DNA of 64,000 bases. It comes from Utricularia gibba. Taxonomy: Eukaryota; Streptophyta; Magnoliopsida; Lamiales; Lentibulariaceae. The notes below the pieces were generated by a model, which searched no databases, had not been told where the DNA came from, and was given only the letters and a program-made list of their open reading frames with translations. The stretch spans positions 868,001 to 932,000 of the forward strand of contig CM007991.1 of assembly GCA_002189035.1 (NCBI GenBank), given 5' to 3'. Position 1 is the first letter of the stretch. Every line of letters starts with the position of its first letter. Shown piece by piece: positions 1 to 13,859 of the stretch. A program made the position numbers and the translations under genes.

Positions 1-397
1 AGGTAAGCCATAAGGGTTTCCGTAAATTCAATTTTCCGTACTTCACACAAATACTGCACTCCGTTTGGATCAAGTAATAGAAAAAAAACTAATCCTCCTC
101 TAAATAGATTACGTAATAATCACGGCGCATCAATAATTAATTATTCTGATTATTTTGCGCTAAAAACCTTTAGTCAGTCAGAAATCGCTAGTTGCATGTG
201 TTATCAACTAAACTAAAAAATAATAATATTATGTTTTTTTTAATGGGATCCTTTTCGAGAAATCATTAATGAGTTTTTAATAATATTCACTGTCATTTGC
301 AGAGGAATTTCAGATTCCCATGCATGTCTCGTGGACGCATGCTTTTCCTCGTAAATCTCTAGTTTCTAGTTGTTACTAAATTTTGACATTTTTGCAG

Positions 398-1283
<886 letters not shown>

Positions 1284-2861
1284 AAGAACGAAACAAATCC
1301 CATGGTAAAAATAAAACAATTAAAATTGAACTTGCATAAAATCCTTCCTTCCCTACTTCAAGCCAAAGAAAATGGGCATCAACACAAGAAAGCACTCTTT
1401 TACCCTTTTGGCAAGGATAGATGGATTTTGTTCTTGGGCAATATCTCTATTTAAAATAATGATGGGATGTATTTTATTCCCCTATTTGTGTCTAGTACAT
1501 GTTTGCAGTTGGCATTTGAGAGTTGTATCATTTCGTACAGCAATGAAAAACCGGCATGACAAAAAAAAAGCAAAGGAGAAACCATCGAAACAAGAGAGGC
1601 GTGTTGCTCTTGTATGTTGTCTCTGTGGTGTGCTGGTAATATGATATGACGCAGAAACAGCACAGCAGAGCATCCAGCTAGTTGAAGATGATGAGGAGCC
1701 CCACATGGGCAGCTGCAAAGCAATGCCCACCACCAACCCCTGGATCCTTGTGATTGATTGCACCCTCGCCTAATGAGGGTTGACGGGCTGCAACGATACA
1801 CCTTTCCTTTTGGAATCAAAATAAGCAGCGGTTTCCTACTGGGATGCCATCACTGAAGCCGGCGCAGCTGGAGGAGAGTCGATCGGAACTCCGTCCAGCC
1901 AATGTAGCCGCCGCCCCCCTCCATTCTACTTGTACGATAACCTTCTGAATGTCCCTGGGCTTCAAGCACCAGCGACGAAATAGGATGGAATCCGTGCTCA
2001 AGTTGAATGCATGGTGCGCTTAGAGACAGTACCGTCTTCTGGTAATAAGTACTGCGCCTTGCCAACAACCATGCCTATTCAATAAGCTGTAATCCATTTG
2101 AAATGGGAACCGACGGTTCCTAGATTCCAGATTCCATATTTTGCAACTGGTCGGTTGGTTTCAATGCTGACTAAAAAAGTATGAAAAATCTGCGCAAACT
2201 GGCGATTCACGTTTCCAAATTTTAAGGAACTGAGTCAAGAAGCTCACTGGGTTCTGATTCGGAATCGAAAACCCGACAATCCAATACGATTCCGGTTCAA
2301 ACCTGTTTAAACTGTTTATGTTACATGGTGGATTGGACCAGATGCGACACCAAGGGCATTTGTGTAATGTTACAAAGAACCATCCAGCGGCCCATTAGCT
2401 ACCTGTTGGCCCACAAACGATGCACTCTTCAAAGCCCATAATCAGTCCAGGATATCTGATTCATTTGTATAATTAATTGAATCGAATTTCATAATTTTCA
2501 TTTTTTTAAAAAATAATTATTATTTAAATATGTGAAATTTAAAATTCACAAGCTTGACGTAAATTTGCAAATGCTCATGTAAGAATACGAGCTGTGTGAA
2601 TCAGGTAATCAACCTTCGATGTAAAAATGTTTGGTGTAAAGCTGCCTTATTTTGTTAGAATAACAAAATTGTTGTTTATTTACAATTAACGCATCGTTGG
2701 TGAGATCGTTAAGGCGAAAAGAGTAGTCTTTCTACAGGTAGGTGTACAGATGAACAGCGTCGGATGAGCACGGGGTTTTATCCAGCTGGTTATTCAACTT
2801 TCTATTGATCGGTTAGAATTAGGAAGCGGGTGTGTCCTTTTTTGAGAAATTAGAACCAGCA
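1284..2861. other. Intergenic spacer, GPAT 3' flank and PAS1 upstream region
   Basis: No coding signal is supported. The left part is the GPAT 3' flank. The centre (about 1640-2100) is of average composition with only short unlinked ORFs, and 2480-2700 is AT-rich. The last 150 bp should hold the PAS1 promoter and leader, but I see no clear TATA box. Confidence 0.6.
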
Positions 2862-5800
2862 ATGGCCGTGCTTGAAGATTCCGATGAGCAATATGCACCC
2901 CAGAAGAATAAGCCGCCTTCGGAGTATGAGAAAAGGTACCCCTTTCCGATGGCTGGTAAGTGCCTGAATTAAGAAGGTGTTTCGATTGATTTGTTTTGGA
3001 ATTCTTTTACAGGAGAAAGAAGATTGTGCCGGGTGGGTTGATGAAGGCCGTGATTAGGCCTGGAAAGGGTGACAAGAGTCCTACTGATGGTGATCAGGTA
3101 TTTGGGTAGTGAAAGAAAATCGTTTCAATGTTGTTATATTGCCGGGTTGTTATAATGCTTTGGGTCTGAAGGCAAATGATTATGGGGCGTGTCTAATTTC
3201 TGAAGGTTATATATAACTATACAGTCAGAACACTGGATGGTGTGGTTGTTGAGTCAAACCGAGCTGAACTCGGAGGTTTGTTTTTATCTTTCTCTGTCAC
3301 ATTGTGATGGGTTAATGCTAAACTAGGGTAATATTGTGTGTGATTGAATAGGAAATGGCATCCCAAAAAGGGATCTTTTTGGCAAAAGCAAGATGATTTT
3401 GGGATTGATGGAAGGCATCCCTACAATGTTGCTTGGTGAAGTTGCAATGGTAACTTATTTAGCAGAGTTATGTCATATTGAACAGAAACACGATTCATTT
3501 ATGTGCGCAATATTATTTTTGGCATTAATGTTATCATCATGTAGTTCAAGGTGAAACCTGAGATGCATTATGGGGAAGAAGACTGCCCTGTGTTTGCGGC
3601 ACAAGGTTTTCCCAAGGATGATGTACTTCATTTTGAAATTGAACTGATTGATTTCTCCAAAGTCAAGGCAAGAATGTCATAATTTTTTTGACCAACTTGC
3701 ACAGTGACTGCTCCTTATAATAATCATTATTTTCTAAGACATCTTCAATTTCGATTATAATCAGCGGAAATGACTGCTGACAGTGTTTTTGATATGAGCT
3801 TGTTCTTTTTAAGGGCCCTTTTTGCTCTGCTGTTTAACATGTATGCTACCTTCTGTACTTCCAGGTTATTACTGAAGATTTAGGCGTTGTAAAGAAGGTA
3901 ATATGTAAGATTTATTTTGTTCGAAGTGTTTCTGTTGTATGGGATGTAGTGTCTGTGAATTCTGGAAGTTATTAAAGGGAGAAGAAGAAATAGAATAGGA
4001 CTGCTGATTTAATCTGAGTCAGTGTTCTTCTTTTGATTCTGTTTGTGTGTGAGCTTGTGGCCTTGCAAATACATTTTACACTCACTCTTTATCTACTTGT
4101 ATTTTCTCAAACAGGTAACAGAAGAAGGACAAGGCTGGGAACAACCAAGGGAACCATATGAAATAAAAATTTGGTAGGTTACTAGATTTGCTTTCTCATT
4201 ACATTTGCACTTTTTGTAAGATGTTCCAGTTGAAGGCCTCAAGTATGAGATTCTTGTTTTCCTGAACCGTAATTCACTTTAAAGTAATTTTTTATAGGAT
4301 ATCGGGGAAGACTTGGGATGGTAAAGTTGTTTTTTCTCATACTACGGGGGAGCCATTTTTCTTTACTTTTGGAAAGTCTGAGGTGGGTAGTTCAATCCTC
4401 CATGTTATTCTATTTTCTGTATTGTTTAGTATGAAGTTCGGTTGGATTTTGTGTATGTAAGCACTTGGCACCTAATGCTTCTGGATTAACTGCGTTTTAG
4501 GTTTTAATCTGACAGGTTCCAAAAGGTCTAGAGATGGGAATTGGAACCATGCCAAAGGGCGAGAAGGCAGTCATATATGTCACAAGGGAGTACTTAACCG
4601 AGTGTTCTTTGATTCCCTCGTTGGAAGGTTATTCTGAAATCCAATTTGAAGTGGAGCTGATCCACTTTATCCAGGTAAATTTGTTATTCTCGTCATTGAG
4701 AGCTTGGCTATATTAAGGAAGTATTTGATCTGAAAGCTTAGAGCACAATAATCATATTTTGTACCTAATGTGATTTGAGTTGGAAATGCCTTTCGATTGT
4801 TTATATTCCTGTATACTTTATAGATCGTGGCTTATCACCATGACTTAAGTTATTTTGATAGTGTATGTATAGGTCCGTGATGTGCTTGGAGATGGACGCT
4901 TGATTAAACGGCGATTACGCAATGGAAGAGGTTTTTTACAATCTGTTCTCTTTAAATGACGACTCTAAATTTTCTTGCATTTTGTAATATGTAATTGCTC
5001 TTTTCTCAGATAAGTGCCATGTCTCTATTTTTAGATGTATTATTTGTTCATGTTCTTGCTGTTTATTCCACCGCAATCTATGTGCGTAATTCTTAATATT
5101 TGTGCTTTTTTTCCCATCTCCAAATAAATAGGCGAGTTTCCTATGGATTGCCCGCTCCAAGACAGTCTCCTGCGTGCTCACTACAAGGGAATGCTTCTTA
5201 ATGAAGAGAAAACTATTTTTTATGATACGCAGGTTCACAACAATGGGCAGCCATTGGAGTTCAGATCAGGTGAAGGCGCTGTAAGTAGTTTCATCCTCTT
5301 TCAATTTACTGAATTATGCTCCTTACTGTTTTTTTAAGTGAAGTACTCTCTTTTTACTTTTTTCTGTGGTGGTTGATGTCAGGTTCCGCAAGGTTTTGAA
5401 ATGTGCATCAGACTGATGTTGCCTGGAGAGATAGCCCTTGTTACATGCCCACCAGAATACGCTTATGACAAATTTCAAGGGTGCTTATAATCATATTTTT
5501 CATCTTAGATACTGAGTACTGTTGTTCATGCTACATTTACTTTGCCTTCTTCTGTATGCTCGCAGGCCTTCTGAAGTTCCTCAGGGCGCTTATGTTCAGT
5601 GGGAAATCGAGCTTCTTGATTATGAGAAGCAGAAGGTATGGATAAAAGGAAGAGGCATGCCATAAGTTCTTTCTGATATCTTTGTGCTGGATAAATTCAG
5701 TTGTCCTAGATTACGGTCCATGCACTGGAATGTTGTATGTGTGTGTCATTTGTCTGGGTGGTTAATTGGGTGAATTTCCAGTTGAATGGCCTTTTTAGGA

Positions 5801-7367
5801 CTGCTTATACATTATTCTTTTTCATATCACTTGTCTAGAAATTCTTTTTTGTGTGTCCATTTCTTGTTAGAAAGGCATATCTTGCAGCTTATTGTATTTT
5901 TTTTTTTTTTGTTGAAATCTATGCAAAAGGACTGGACTGGCTTTAATTTCAGAGAGATAATGGAGGATGTTGAGAAGATCAAGGCCACGGTACACATCAT
6001 ACCTTATCTGGTTAAATGATGGAAGATGTTTCAGTTTACAAAAAATCACAGTAAATTTGTCGTTTACTGCGTTTGTTTCAGGGGAACAGGTTATTCAAAG
6101 AAGGCAAATATGATCTTGCAAAGGCGAAATATGAACATGTACTGTGCTGCCTAATTTCAATTGCATCTGGTGCCAATAGCAACATTTGCTGATCTAATAT
6201 TCCGCTATTGGAATTCTGAGGACGATTTCTGTGATTTCACTAAAGAAACTTGTTCTTCCTTGTGCAGATCCTTAGGGAATTCAATCATGTTAACCCTCAA
6301 GATGATGATGAAGGAAAAGAGTTTGCAGATATGAGAGTATGTCTTATACAGAAATTGGCATATCATTGTAGTTTACTTCGTTGAAATTGATTCAAGCTCC
6401 TGTTCAAACATTGTTGAAGAACTTGATCAACCTGAACGTTGCTGCCTGCTGGCTGAAAATGGATGAATACAGAAAATCGATTGAAACTTGTAATAAGGTA
6501 GTCAAGTTTCAAACTTTTTATTATCCGGATGGTGTGTCCTTGTTTCTTCATGGTGCCGCATCTGAAATTGTACATGAAAGTATAGAAACATTGGATGCTG
6601 TATGGTAAACTTGCACAAACAAGGTGATCTGCCCAGGCTTCGGTTCATTGGAGCTGTGTGAGGAATGAGCTGAGGCGTATGTCAAAGCTGCATTCATCTA
6701 ATTTGTTGGCTCTTGTGTGAAGGTTCTGGGAACGAACCCGGCTCATGTGAAAGCTCTTTACAGACGTGGAATGGCGTTTCTGGCTGCAGGGGATTTTGAT
6801 GAAGCCAGAGCAGATTTTAAACAGGTGAGCTTTTCCTTCCTTTTTGGTCATCTAGTTGTTGATTGTGATTGGATGTTCTCGTTTGCAGATGATAATATTC
6901 GATAAATCATCGGAAGCATCAGCGAAGGCAGCTCTCCTGAAAGTTAAACAGGAAGAACAGGTTAGATTACAGGGACCTCTAGTCAAGCCTATCATTGTTC
7001 CTAGTCCCTTCATATACCTGCTTTCCTGGCGTAGATCAGCGTAGATGGTTGGTTCTTTTGATCCTGTATCTTCGTTCTGCTAGTCAATGGAAATTCATGC
7101 GTATCCGCATGTGCACAGGAGACCAAGAGAAGAGCTCGCCAGCAGTTCAAGGGGCTGTTTGACAAGAAACCGGGTGAAATCTCCGAGACTGGTGCAAGTG
7201 ACGAGGCCGCAGCCACAGACGAGCATGTTGATGCCGAGGAGGAGCAGTTGCTGGAGAGGGCCACAGTGCCGCCGCGGACGCCGCACTCAATCTTATGGTC
7301 CAAAATATGGCCTTCTGCTAAGCAACTCTTCAACAATCTTGGTCTGGACAGATGCGCCATTTTGTGA
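2862..7367 (+). CDS. PAS1: PASTICCINO1-type multidomain FKBP immunophilin (20 exons, 615 aa)
   Basis: Peptidyl-prolyl isomerase-like immunophilin. In Arabidopsis PAS1 acts in cell division, differentiation and very-long-chain fatty acid elongation at the ER. Exons: 2862-2935, 3013-3097, 3206-3275, 3352-3449, 3545-3667, 3865-3897, 4115-4173, 4298-4382, 4516-4674, 4873-4930, 5132-5280, 5383-5480, 5566-5635, 5930-5989, 6082-6138, 6268-6336, 6420-6497, 6723-6824, 6889-6960, 7119-7367. All phases join without a break. The protein has three FKBP-like units (about residues 40-150, 165-270, 285-390; e.g. PLEFRSGEGAVPQGFEM) and then TPR repeats from about residue 405 (GNRLFKEGKYDLAKAKYEH; KALYRRGMAFLAAGDFDEA). 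A basic stretch (ETKRRARQQFKGLFDKKPGE) and an acidic tail follow. Length is close to Arabidopsis (about 635 aa). Intron 5 has a GC donor. The protein ends RCAIL, a CaaX-like box, and I see no obvious C-terminal membrane span. Confidence 0.96.
3668..3864 (+). other. GC-AG intron in PAS1
   Basis: Exon 5 ends AAG and the intron begins GCAAGA, matching the usual GC-donor context (AG|GCAAG). It ends CCAG before GTTATTACT. This junction gives FSKVK|VITEDLGVVKK, which aligns residue for residue in length with the Arabidopsis PAS1 family sequence as I remember it. The nearby GT (AAA|GTCAAG) would drop two residues and is a worse donor. Confidence 0.8.
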
Positions 7368-7527
7368 TACAGCAATGGGGTCGTCTTCTTGTATCATCAC
7401 GAACTTCTACTGCTCTACTGAAAAAGAAGACATACCACATGCAGACACTGAGGAGACATTAATGGTGCATTCAATGCAGTCTCAACCTCCAACTACCCCA
7501 GATTCAGGGAAAAAAAAGTGTTTCTTC

Positions 7528-7534
7528 TATAAAT
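7528..7534 (+). promoter_or_regulatory. TATA box of the lipid transfer protein gene
   Basis: TATAAAT lies 47-53 bp upstream of the LTP start codon. It also lies within the 213-bp gap after the PAS1 stop, so the core promoter overlaps the probable PAS1 3' UTR. Confidence 0.65.
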
Positions 7535-7580
7535 TGGAGATGAGATAAGGGCGAATAAGCTGGTAACACAGACCACGTCA

Positions 7581-8031
7581 ATGGCGGCGATTGCTAACAA
7601 GGTGGCGGCTGCGGTACTCCTCGTAGTGGCGATGGGGTGTCTAGTGGCGGAGTCGGCCGTCGACTGCGGCCTAGTGACCCAGGAGCTGAGCCCCTGCGTC
7701 ACCGCGGCTATATCCGGATCCAAACCCGACCCGACATGCTGCACTGGCATCAGGGATCTCTACTACAAACGAGCGAAACAAACCGCCGACCGTCAAACGA
7801 TCTGCAAGTGCATCAAAGCGTACGCCGGATACGCCACCCCCCCGTCGTCACCAACATCGGCCGTCTCCTAGCCGCCTGCAAAGTCTCCCTTCCTTACAAG
7901 ATCTCACCTCAGCTGGATTGCTCCACGTACGCTCCACACAACCCTAATTTTTTCCTACTATTGTTATTTAGGCGATATTTGGAAAATCTTAATTTTCTAA
8001 AATCGTACGACCTAATTTTAGGGTTCGTTGA
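7581..8031 (+). CDS. Type-1 non-specific lipid transfer protein, one frameshift
   Basis: Small secreted protein that binds lipids in a hydrophobic cavity in the apoplast. Exon 1 is 7581-7926 and exon 2 is only 10 nt, 8022-8031 (intron 7927-8021). The junction gives DCST|VR and stop, the usual place for the intron in type-1 LTP genes. A signal peptide covers about residues 1-26. The mature part shows the eight-cysteine pattern: VDCG, LSPCV, CC, CKC, AACKVS and DCST, with the conserved PYKIS. The C run at 7837-7843 (7 C) puts the reading out of frame after YAGYATPP. Eight C restore VVTNIGRLLAACK and give 118 aa, the standard family length. Without the correction the ORF stops after 96 aa and loses cysteines 7 and 8. 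The start is the only ATG after the TATA box with a signal peptide. Confidence 0.92.
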
Positions 8032-10945
8032 TGGCGTGGCACTGGAGAAGGGAAAGTGTGCGGGCGTCCGCGCAGCAACTTGGGCATGGTCTATATGCCT
8101 CCAACCTTTTGTCTGAATAATCATCTAAATGGCTGTCTTTGGAAATAGATATGGATTGAATACTTTAATATTAATTTTAAAGTATGTTTAATGTAACACG
8201 TGCGTTTGGTAATAAATTTGAAATCAATCCAGTAATCAAATTTGAAATCAATTTAATATAAATAAATATTAATGTTAATCTTGGGGAAATGTCGATATAA
8301 ATATTAAAATATTTTTAAAACCCTGATAATTCACGCTTAAATCTATATATTTATCACACTGGCGATGATTGAAAATTCAAGAGAAGGCTGCTGGAAAGGC
8401 CCAACAGCCCAACCCATTTGACGTCTTCCTCATGTTGGGCCATTCATAACGGGCTTTCCCATTTGGCAACCAGTAAGTATATAAACTAAATTAATTTGAA
8501 ACTTCATTCAAGGAAATGTCATTTGGACACAAGTCAACCAGCCCATTCAACAAAATAAATATGAAAATAGGTAATATCGCAATTTATTTTCAAATATAAA
8601 ATATTTCAATGAAAAATGGCGATTGGATTAGCAGGCCATACGAAGTGTTGAGAAATAGCAATCTACAATTTGTGTTTGATGTGACTGATTTTGATTGTTC
8701 GCTTTACAGCCTGCAGACAACAAATGCTTGATGGCCACATTTCATGTTTTTTTTCTACACAAATCATTATAAATGGGGTGCTTAAGAAAAAAATATTAAT
8801 TATTCTTAAAAAAATTATTGCGATGATTAACTTTTTTTTTTTTTACATAAGGTGCGTGCTTTATGGAGGTTTTTTTAGAGTGAGGAGAGAAATAAACATG
8901 ATTTTAGGATACTTAATTGATTATATGTTTGAATTAATTTATTTAGACATAAGATGAATCATAATATTAAAATTGAAAATTTATTGGTATATAGATTTTA
9001 CACATATATATTTAAAATAATATTATTTAATAAATATGTTTAAAATATATAATTTTTAGTAATTAAAGTGAATTATTCGTTCCATTCCCATTGATATTTA
9101 AATTATAAATTTTGACAAATAAATCCTAAACCCAACTCCATGTAAATGTTTCTCTCCTTCAAAAAAATATAAAGATTCAGTTTTTTTTTTTTTTGTATCT
9201 CTCCTTCAAATCAAATAGTTTTGTATAATTAAAAAACTATTGAATTTGCGAAGAAACAAAAACTTAGATTTCATAAAATCTAAAAAATAATAATAATAAT
9301 AACAAAAATGAAATTAAATTTAAAGCAAGAGTGTTTAGGAAAACCTGCTATTTTAAAATACTTAATTGAGAGTATATTTAAACACGTCATATTTTCAAAA
9401 TAGAATTATTATATTCTATTTTTAATAATGTTTTAAAAATTTAAAACATTCTATTTGAAAAATCATGTAATTTTTTCAAAATGTGTTATTTTCCAACACA
9501 CGTATATTTAAACAATTAAACAAACGTACTATTAATATTTTTCAAAATTCAAAATTTTAAAAATCGAAACCAATTTCAATCCCACAGCAAATTTTTGTTA
9601 CCATTCTTAGAGACGAAGGGAGGTTGTCCCCCAGCCACTTACCATAATTTATGTCATCTTTGTCACATTTACTTGCCTGTGGACCGGCTCTGAAACCCAT
9701 GGTGGGCACTTCTGGAAACTCATTAACGTCACCGTATCACACTTGTCTCGTGTTGTCTTCTTGTCACACACAAGTTGTGTAAGCGGGGGATGCCCTGTGA
9801 CATTTTGGCATGTACACCCATATAAATGTTTTACGTATCATATAAGAAAAATGTCATTATTGCCCTCCTCTACCGATTTTCCGATCAAGATCCGCCGTTG
9901 ATCTCGAGCACGTCGTTCCAGGTAGGGGTCCCAAAGTTTTAGTTTACTATTGATCATGGAGGAAGAATCTTGTAGGAGAAGGTACAGGGGGCGACATTGC
10001 AACTGGAGATGTGAAGTCGCTTGGAGATGGACATCCTTAACCGTGCACATCATCCTTGTTCAATGTCCAATTGACCAAGAGGGGCAATGTGTGGTTGCAT
10101 CGTCCAATTGAATCGATCCCATAAAAAAACCCAACCAAATCGATATGATATGTTTCGAGTTCATTGTTAGTTGAGAAAAAGATATGTCTTGAATTTAAAC
10201 GATAAAAATTAAATTGATTTATGATTTAATTATTATCTATAATCACACAAAAAACAAGTTTTAATAAAATAAAAACTAATTCAATTTTAGCATGTGTATT
10301 AGAATGAAAAATTATCACATTGAAATTTAAAAAATAAAATAGTTAAATATATGAAAATAAAAATCAATAGTAATAAATTAAGTCTAATTTTTTAATGTGT
10401 TTCACGTACGTTTTTTTATATATTTGAATTTTACATGTGTTTATTCAATTCATTAGATTTTGAATTTCAATAATATGATTGTATATGCAACACTACAAGT
10501 AGATTATATTGAACACTAAGTGTTCTTTGTATGATATTATTTATTTTGAATAATTAATATTTTACATTTTTTTATTTTTATCTCGAGTATGTAAAAGTTT
10601 ATTTATTTTCAAGTTATTTTATATTAAACACATTTAATTTTGAAGCCTTTGTCAAAGATAATCCAGACTTGGTCTAAGATTTAGATAATCATTTTATTCG
10701 ATATAATACTACTCTACGTTGGGATTTATGTAGAATATAATTATACGTAGTCGGGCAGCGGCGGTTGGGCCTTGTTGTGGCGTGGATAGGGACATGTTGT
10801 CGAAACATTGAATCTGGTGGGCCCCACTGCCCCGTGAAATGATTAAATGGTATGCCACGGCGGCACCAGCAAAACACGAAGAGTGGCTGAGGGCTGGGTT
10901 CTGAGTGATCTGATCGTTCCACCTGCTTCGCGCCAACATCACATT
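8032..10945. other. AT-rich intergenic spacer
   Basis: Mostly AT-rich sequence with several long T/A runs (around 8830, 9180 and 10390). There is no coding pattern, no tRNA and no convincing terminal inverted repeats. The portions 9600-10120 and 10740-10945 have balanced composition, but their short ORFs resemble nothing I know. The right end may hold the promoter of the DUF3527 gene. Confidence 0.6.
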
Positions 10946-11949
10946 CATTGAATTGGTTCTTTCCTCTCTCTGTACACGTTTGTTTTTCTTGTCTGTTTGC
11001 CACTGGAATCGGCTTTTTGTTTCTTTTCTTTTTTATTTATGTGGTTATCTTGGACTGCCTCAAGATTTTGTCCGTCGGTGCTTGCTTCTTTTCACCTTCT
11101 TTTGATGTTTCGGGTACCTTCGTTTCTTGGATTCTTTACCTTCTTAGGCGTGTTGTGATGAAAAACCGTAGGTTTGTTGCGACGAAGCCTTTTCCACGAT
11201 CCACATTCCGCGGTGCGTCGCTTTTTTTTTTTGGGCTCCATCTCGTTCTTTGGTTGGATAACTGTGGTTTTAGAGTGATGCTTTTCGGTTTTTTGATTGG
11301 TGCTTGTGAACTCTTTTTTTTTTTTTTCTGGGGTTTGCGTGCTGATCGCAAAGTGGCGTTTCTTGCTGGGTTTTGCCCTGAATTTGTGACGAAGGTGGGG
11401 TGACTAGCGTGTCCGTTGTGATAGATTTTCAATCAAGATCACTTTGATCGCATTGTGAATATCAATCTTTCGTGTTTCTGTGACAAAGAAGTAAAAAAAA
11501 ATTATGCAAGCCATGGCATGCGAGTGTTTTATGGTGGAATCTGTTACTTGAATATGTGATGTTTCATTGAATTGGAGAACACCCAGTTTGCACAAATGAT
11601 CCATGCCCCTAATCTATTTGTAACCTGTTTTATGTGTAGAGATTAAGTTTTTTTTCTCTACGGTGGATCGCTACTTTAATTCCCTTCTCTATCTTATTTT
11701 GTTATGCTTGTGAGCAGGTTATTTTTAGGCTTACGGATGGGCAAAAAGCTGTTGAACATGAAGTTACGCTGTCAGTTTGGGCTACTTTGGATTGAACTGG
11801 AGCAGCTTTCTTGTGTATTACCTGGATTGGATCTTAGATACGAGAAAAAGGAGTGATTTTGGAGGTGCAGGAGTTATCAGGATTCAGAGGCTTTTAGTGG
11901 TTGCTCTGCCGTTGTTCTACAACAACAAGAATCATTTATTGCAGTTAAA
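10946..11949 (+). other. Probable leader and leader intron of the DUF3527 gene
   Basis: CT- and T-rich sequence begins near 10965 and leads to the start codon at 11950. A branch-like and T-rich stretch ends in TGAGCAG near 11719, which looks like a 3' splice site and suggests at least one intron in the 5' UTR. The donor cannot be fixed by eye. The open frames here are U-rich intron-like sequence, not convincing protein. Confidence 0.4.
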
Positions 11950-13859
11950 ATGAGAAAATCCCGCCTGGAACACCAAGCTGATATCGGTGTGGCCAAATGC
12001 AGAAACAAGGAGCTTGTGATGCACATGTCGAACTTGCCTGTGTTTCTTCAGCATGCCAAAGAAAACTCTGTTCAGGAGAAGGCACTAAATTTTGGTGTTC
12101 TTGACTGGAACAGGTTGGAGAAATGGAAGAATTCTGATTTTTTTCCTGAAAATGCTATAGAGGAAGGATCATTTTGTGGCAAATCAATTTCTTCGGTGAA
12201 CAGAGAAGCCAAGGTGGATTTGAGCATTGGAAGTTGTAGATCTTCCCAAGGCTGGTCTTCCAGTTCCTTGCCGTCTGGTTCACATTTCAGCTCAGTTCAG
12301 AGACAGTCCCATCTATCTAATGAATCAGGGACCTCTCATGAATGCCAAATGGATGAAGCGCCAGAGAATAAGTTGTTTGATTTTTGTGCTCCTCGATCAC
12401 CTTACGATTCAGACACGCCAGACTCCTTTCAAGATAGCTGTCATAAAGAACAGGGTAACATGCTTTACTCAAACTTCTATGAAGAAGAAAAGTCCCCTTC
12501 CTTGAAACCAGAAGTTACAGGTTTTATGATGCCAGGAAAAACTCCCAAGTTATCTTGTATTGATGAATTTGTCATGCAATCAGAATTTTCAGGAAAGTTC
12601 TGTTCGAAAGGAAGAGCTCATACCCTTTTTCGTAAAGTAAGGTGTAGTCTTGCAAGAATCACCAAAAGCTCCAGTTTCAGGGATTGCTCATCCTTACAAG
12701 GATCAAGTTCCCCTTGCTCTTCTGTCATACATGGCCGATCAAAGCCCGAAGCCCCTTCTATTGAAGACAGCCGACTATGGAGATTCTTGGATCCTCTTTT
12801 CAAGCGCTCGACGGTTCAATCTGCTGATATGTGCCCAGGTGCCATGCCATCTCAGAAAAGGCAAGCAGCTGTGTCCAAAGTCCAGGCGCTTTTGCAGGTC
12901 ACATTAAAGAATGAGCTTCCTCCTCTCTATAAACTTGTTTTAGAGAGTAGTAATAGCATGGTGGTTGCTGCTGCAACAAAGTCACCGGTCGCCGGAAAGC
13001 ATGGCCAGTCCATGACATACACATTTTACTCAGTTTGTGATATAAAGAAAAAGAGCATGAACTGGATAGCCAAAGGCTCAAGTGGTAAACCTTGCAGCCT
13101 TGCCTATAACGTCATCGGACAGATGGAGATTTCAACAACTTGTGATCCAGGGGAATGCCGTAGTGGATCTAAATGGACAGATACAAGGGAATGGATATTG
13201 TATGGTGCTGATCCTGAGACGAATCATTCAGCTGATCCTATACTACATAAAGAAATCGCAGCCATTATTACGAATACCAGCAAGAAGCCTCACCATGCAG
13301 AAGGTGGAGCTTGTAATGGCACAGTGGTCATCCTTCCAGCAGCCGTCCACAGCACACCAGTCAAAGGGGCGCCATCTTCTCTGGTCAGCAGATGGAGGTC
13401 CGGCGGATCATGCGATTGCGGAGGTTGGGATGTTGGATGTAAGCTCAGAGTACTCAATGAGCTCCATAAAAGCAGCAAGAATCTTCAAGAATCAGCATCC
13501 ACCTCCAATGTTGGCAATTTAAAGCTCTTCCCACAGGTACTATAAACTCATGGCCCTTCTAAAACACCCATTCTTGTAGCACAGACTTTCAACTATTCTG
13601 CTTACAGGGTGAAGACCATACCACCAGCCCAGTCCTCTCGATGGAGCCATTGAAAGCCGGCTTGTATTCCATCATATTCGATGATTCGATTCCCATGCTT
13701 GAGGCATTTGCTATATGTGTGGCACAACTTACCTGCCAAACACACCGTTTTCTCGGATTGGATGTCGAAAACGATACAAAGGAGCTGCTCCAAGTGCGGC
13801 AATGTGGTGTGAAATATAGTGCCTCACGCCCACCATTGTCTCCTGCAGATAGGATCTGA
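11950..13859 (+). CDS. DUF3527-domain protein (2 exons, 612 aa)
   Basis: Plant-specific protein of unknown biochemical role. Exons are 11950-13536 and 13608-13859. The N-terminal signature appears as ELVMHMSNLPVFLQ followed by LNFGVLDWNRLEKWK, which is the hallmark of the family. The middle is low-complexity and Ser-rich. The C-terminal half holds the DUF3527 region, with the RQAAVSKVQALLQVTLKNEL block, a central TYTFYSV strand and a Cys/Gly-rich CDCGGWDVGCKLRVL motif. The last exon gives a typical end (MEPLKAGLYSIIFDD..MLEAFAICVAQL). The junction Q|GEDH is in phase. The start is the first ATG of the frame after an apparent leader intron and gives a length normal for the family. No defect seen. 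Confidence 0.88.

Noticed and set aside
2240-2350. T-arm-like word (GGTTCAAACC) suggesting a tRNA
   Set aside because: No matching acceptor or anticodon stems around it.
8130-10700. Possible transposon in the AT-rich spacer
   Set aside because: No terminal repeats, target duplications or transposase-like frames could be seen.
10948-11403. 151-codon plus-strand frame rich in Phe/Leu
   Set aside because: T-rich leader or intron sequence read as Phe codons. It ends before a likely splice acceptor and resembles no protein.
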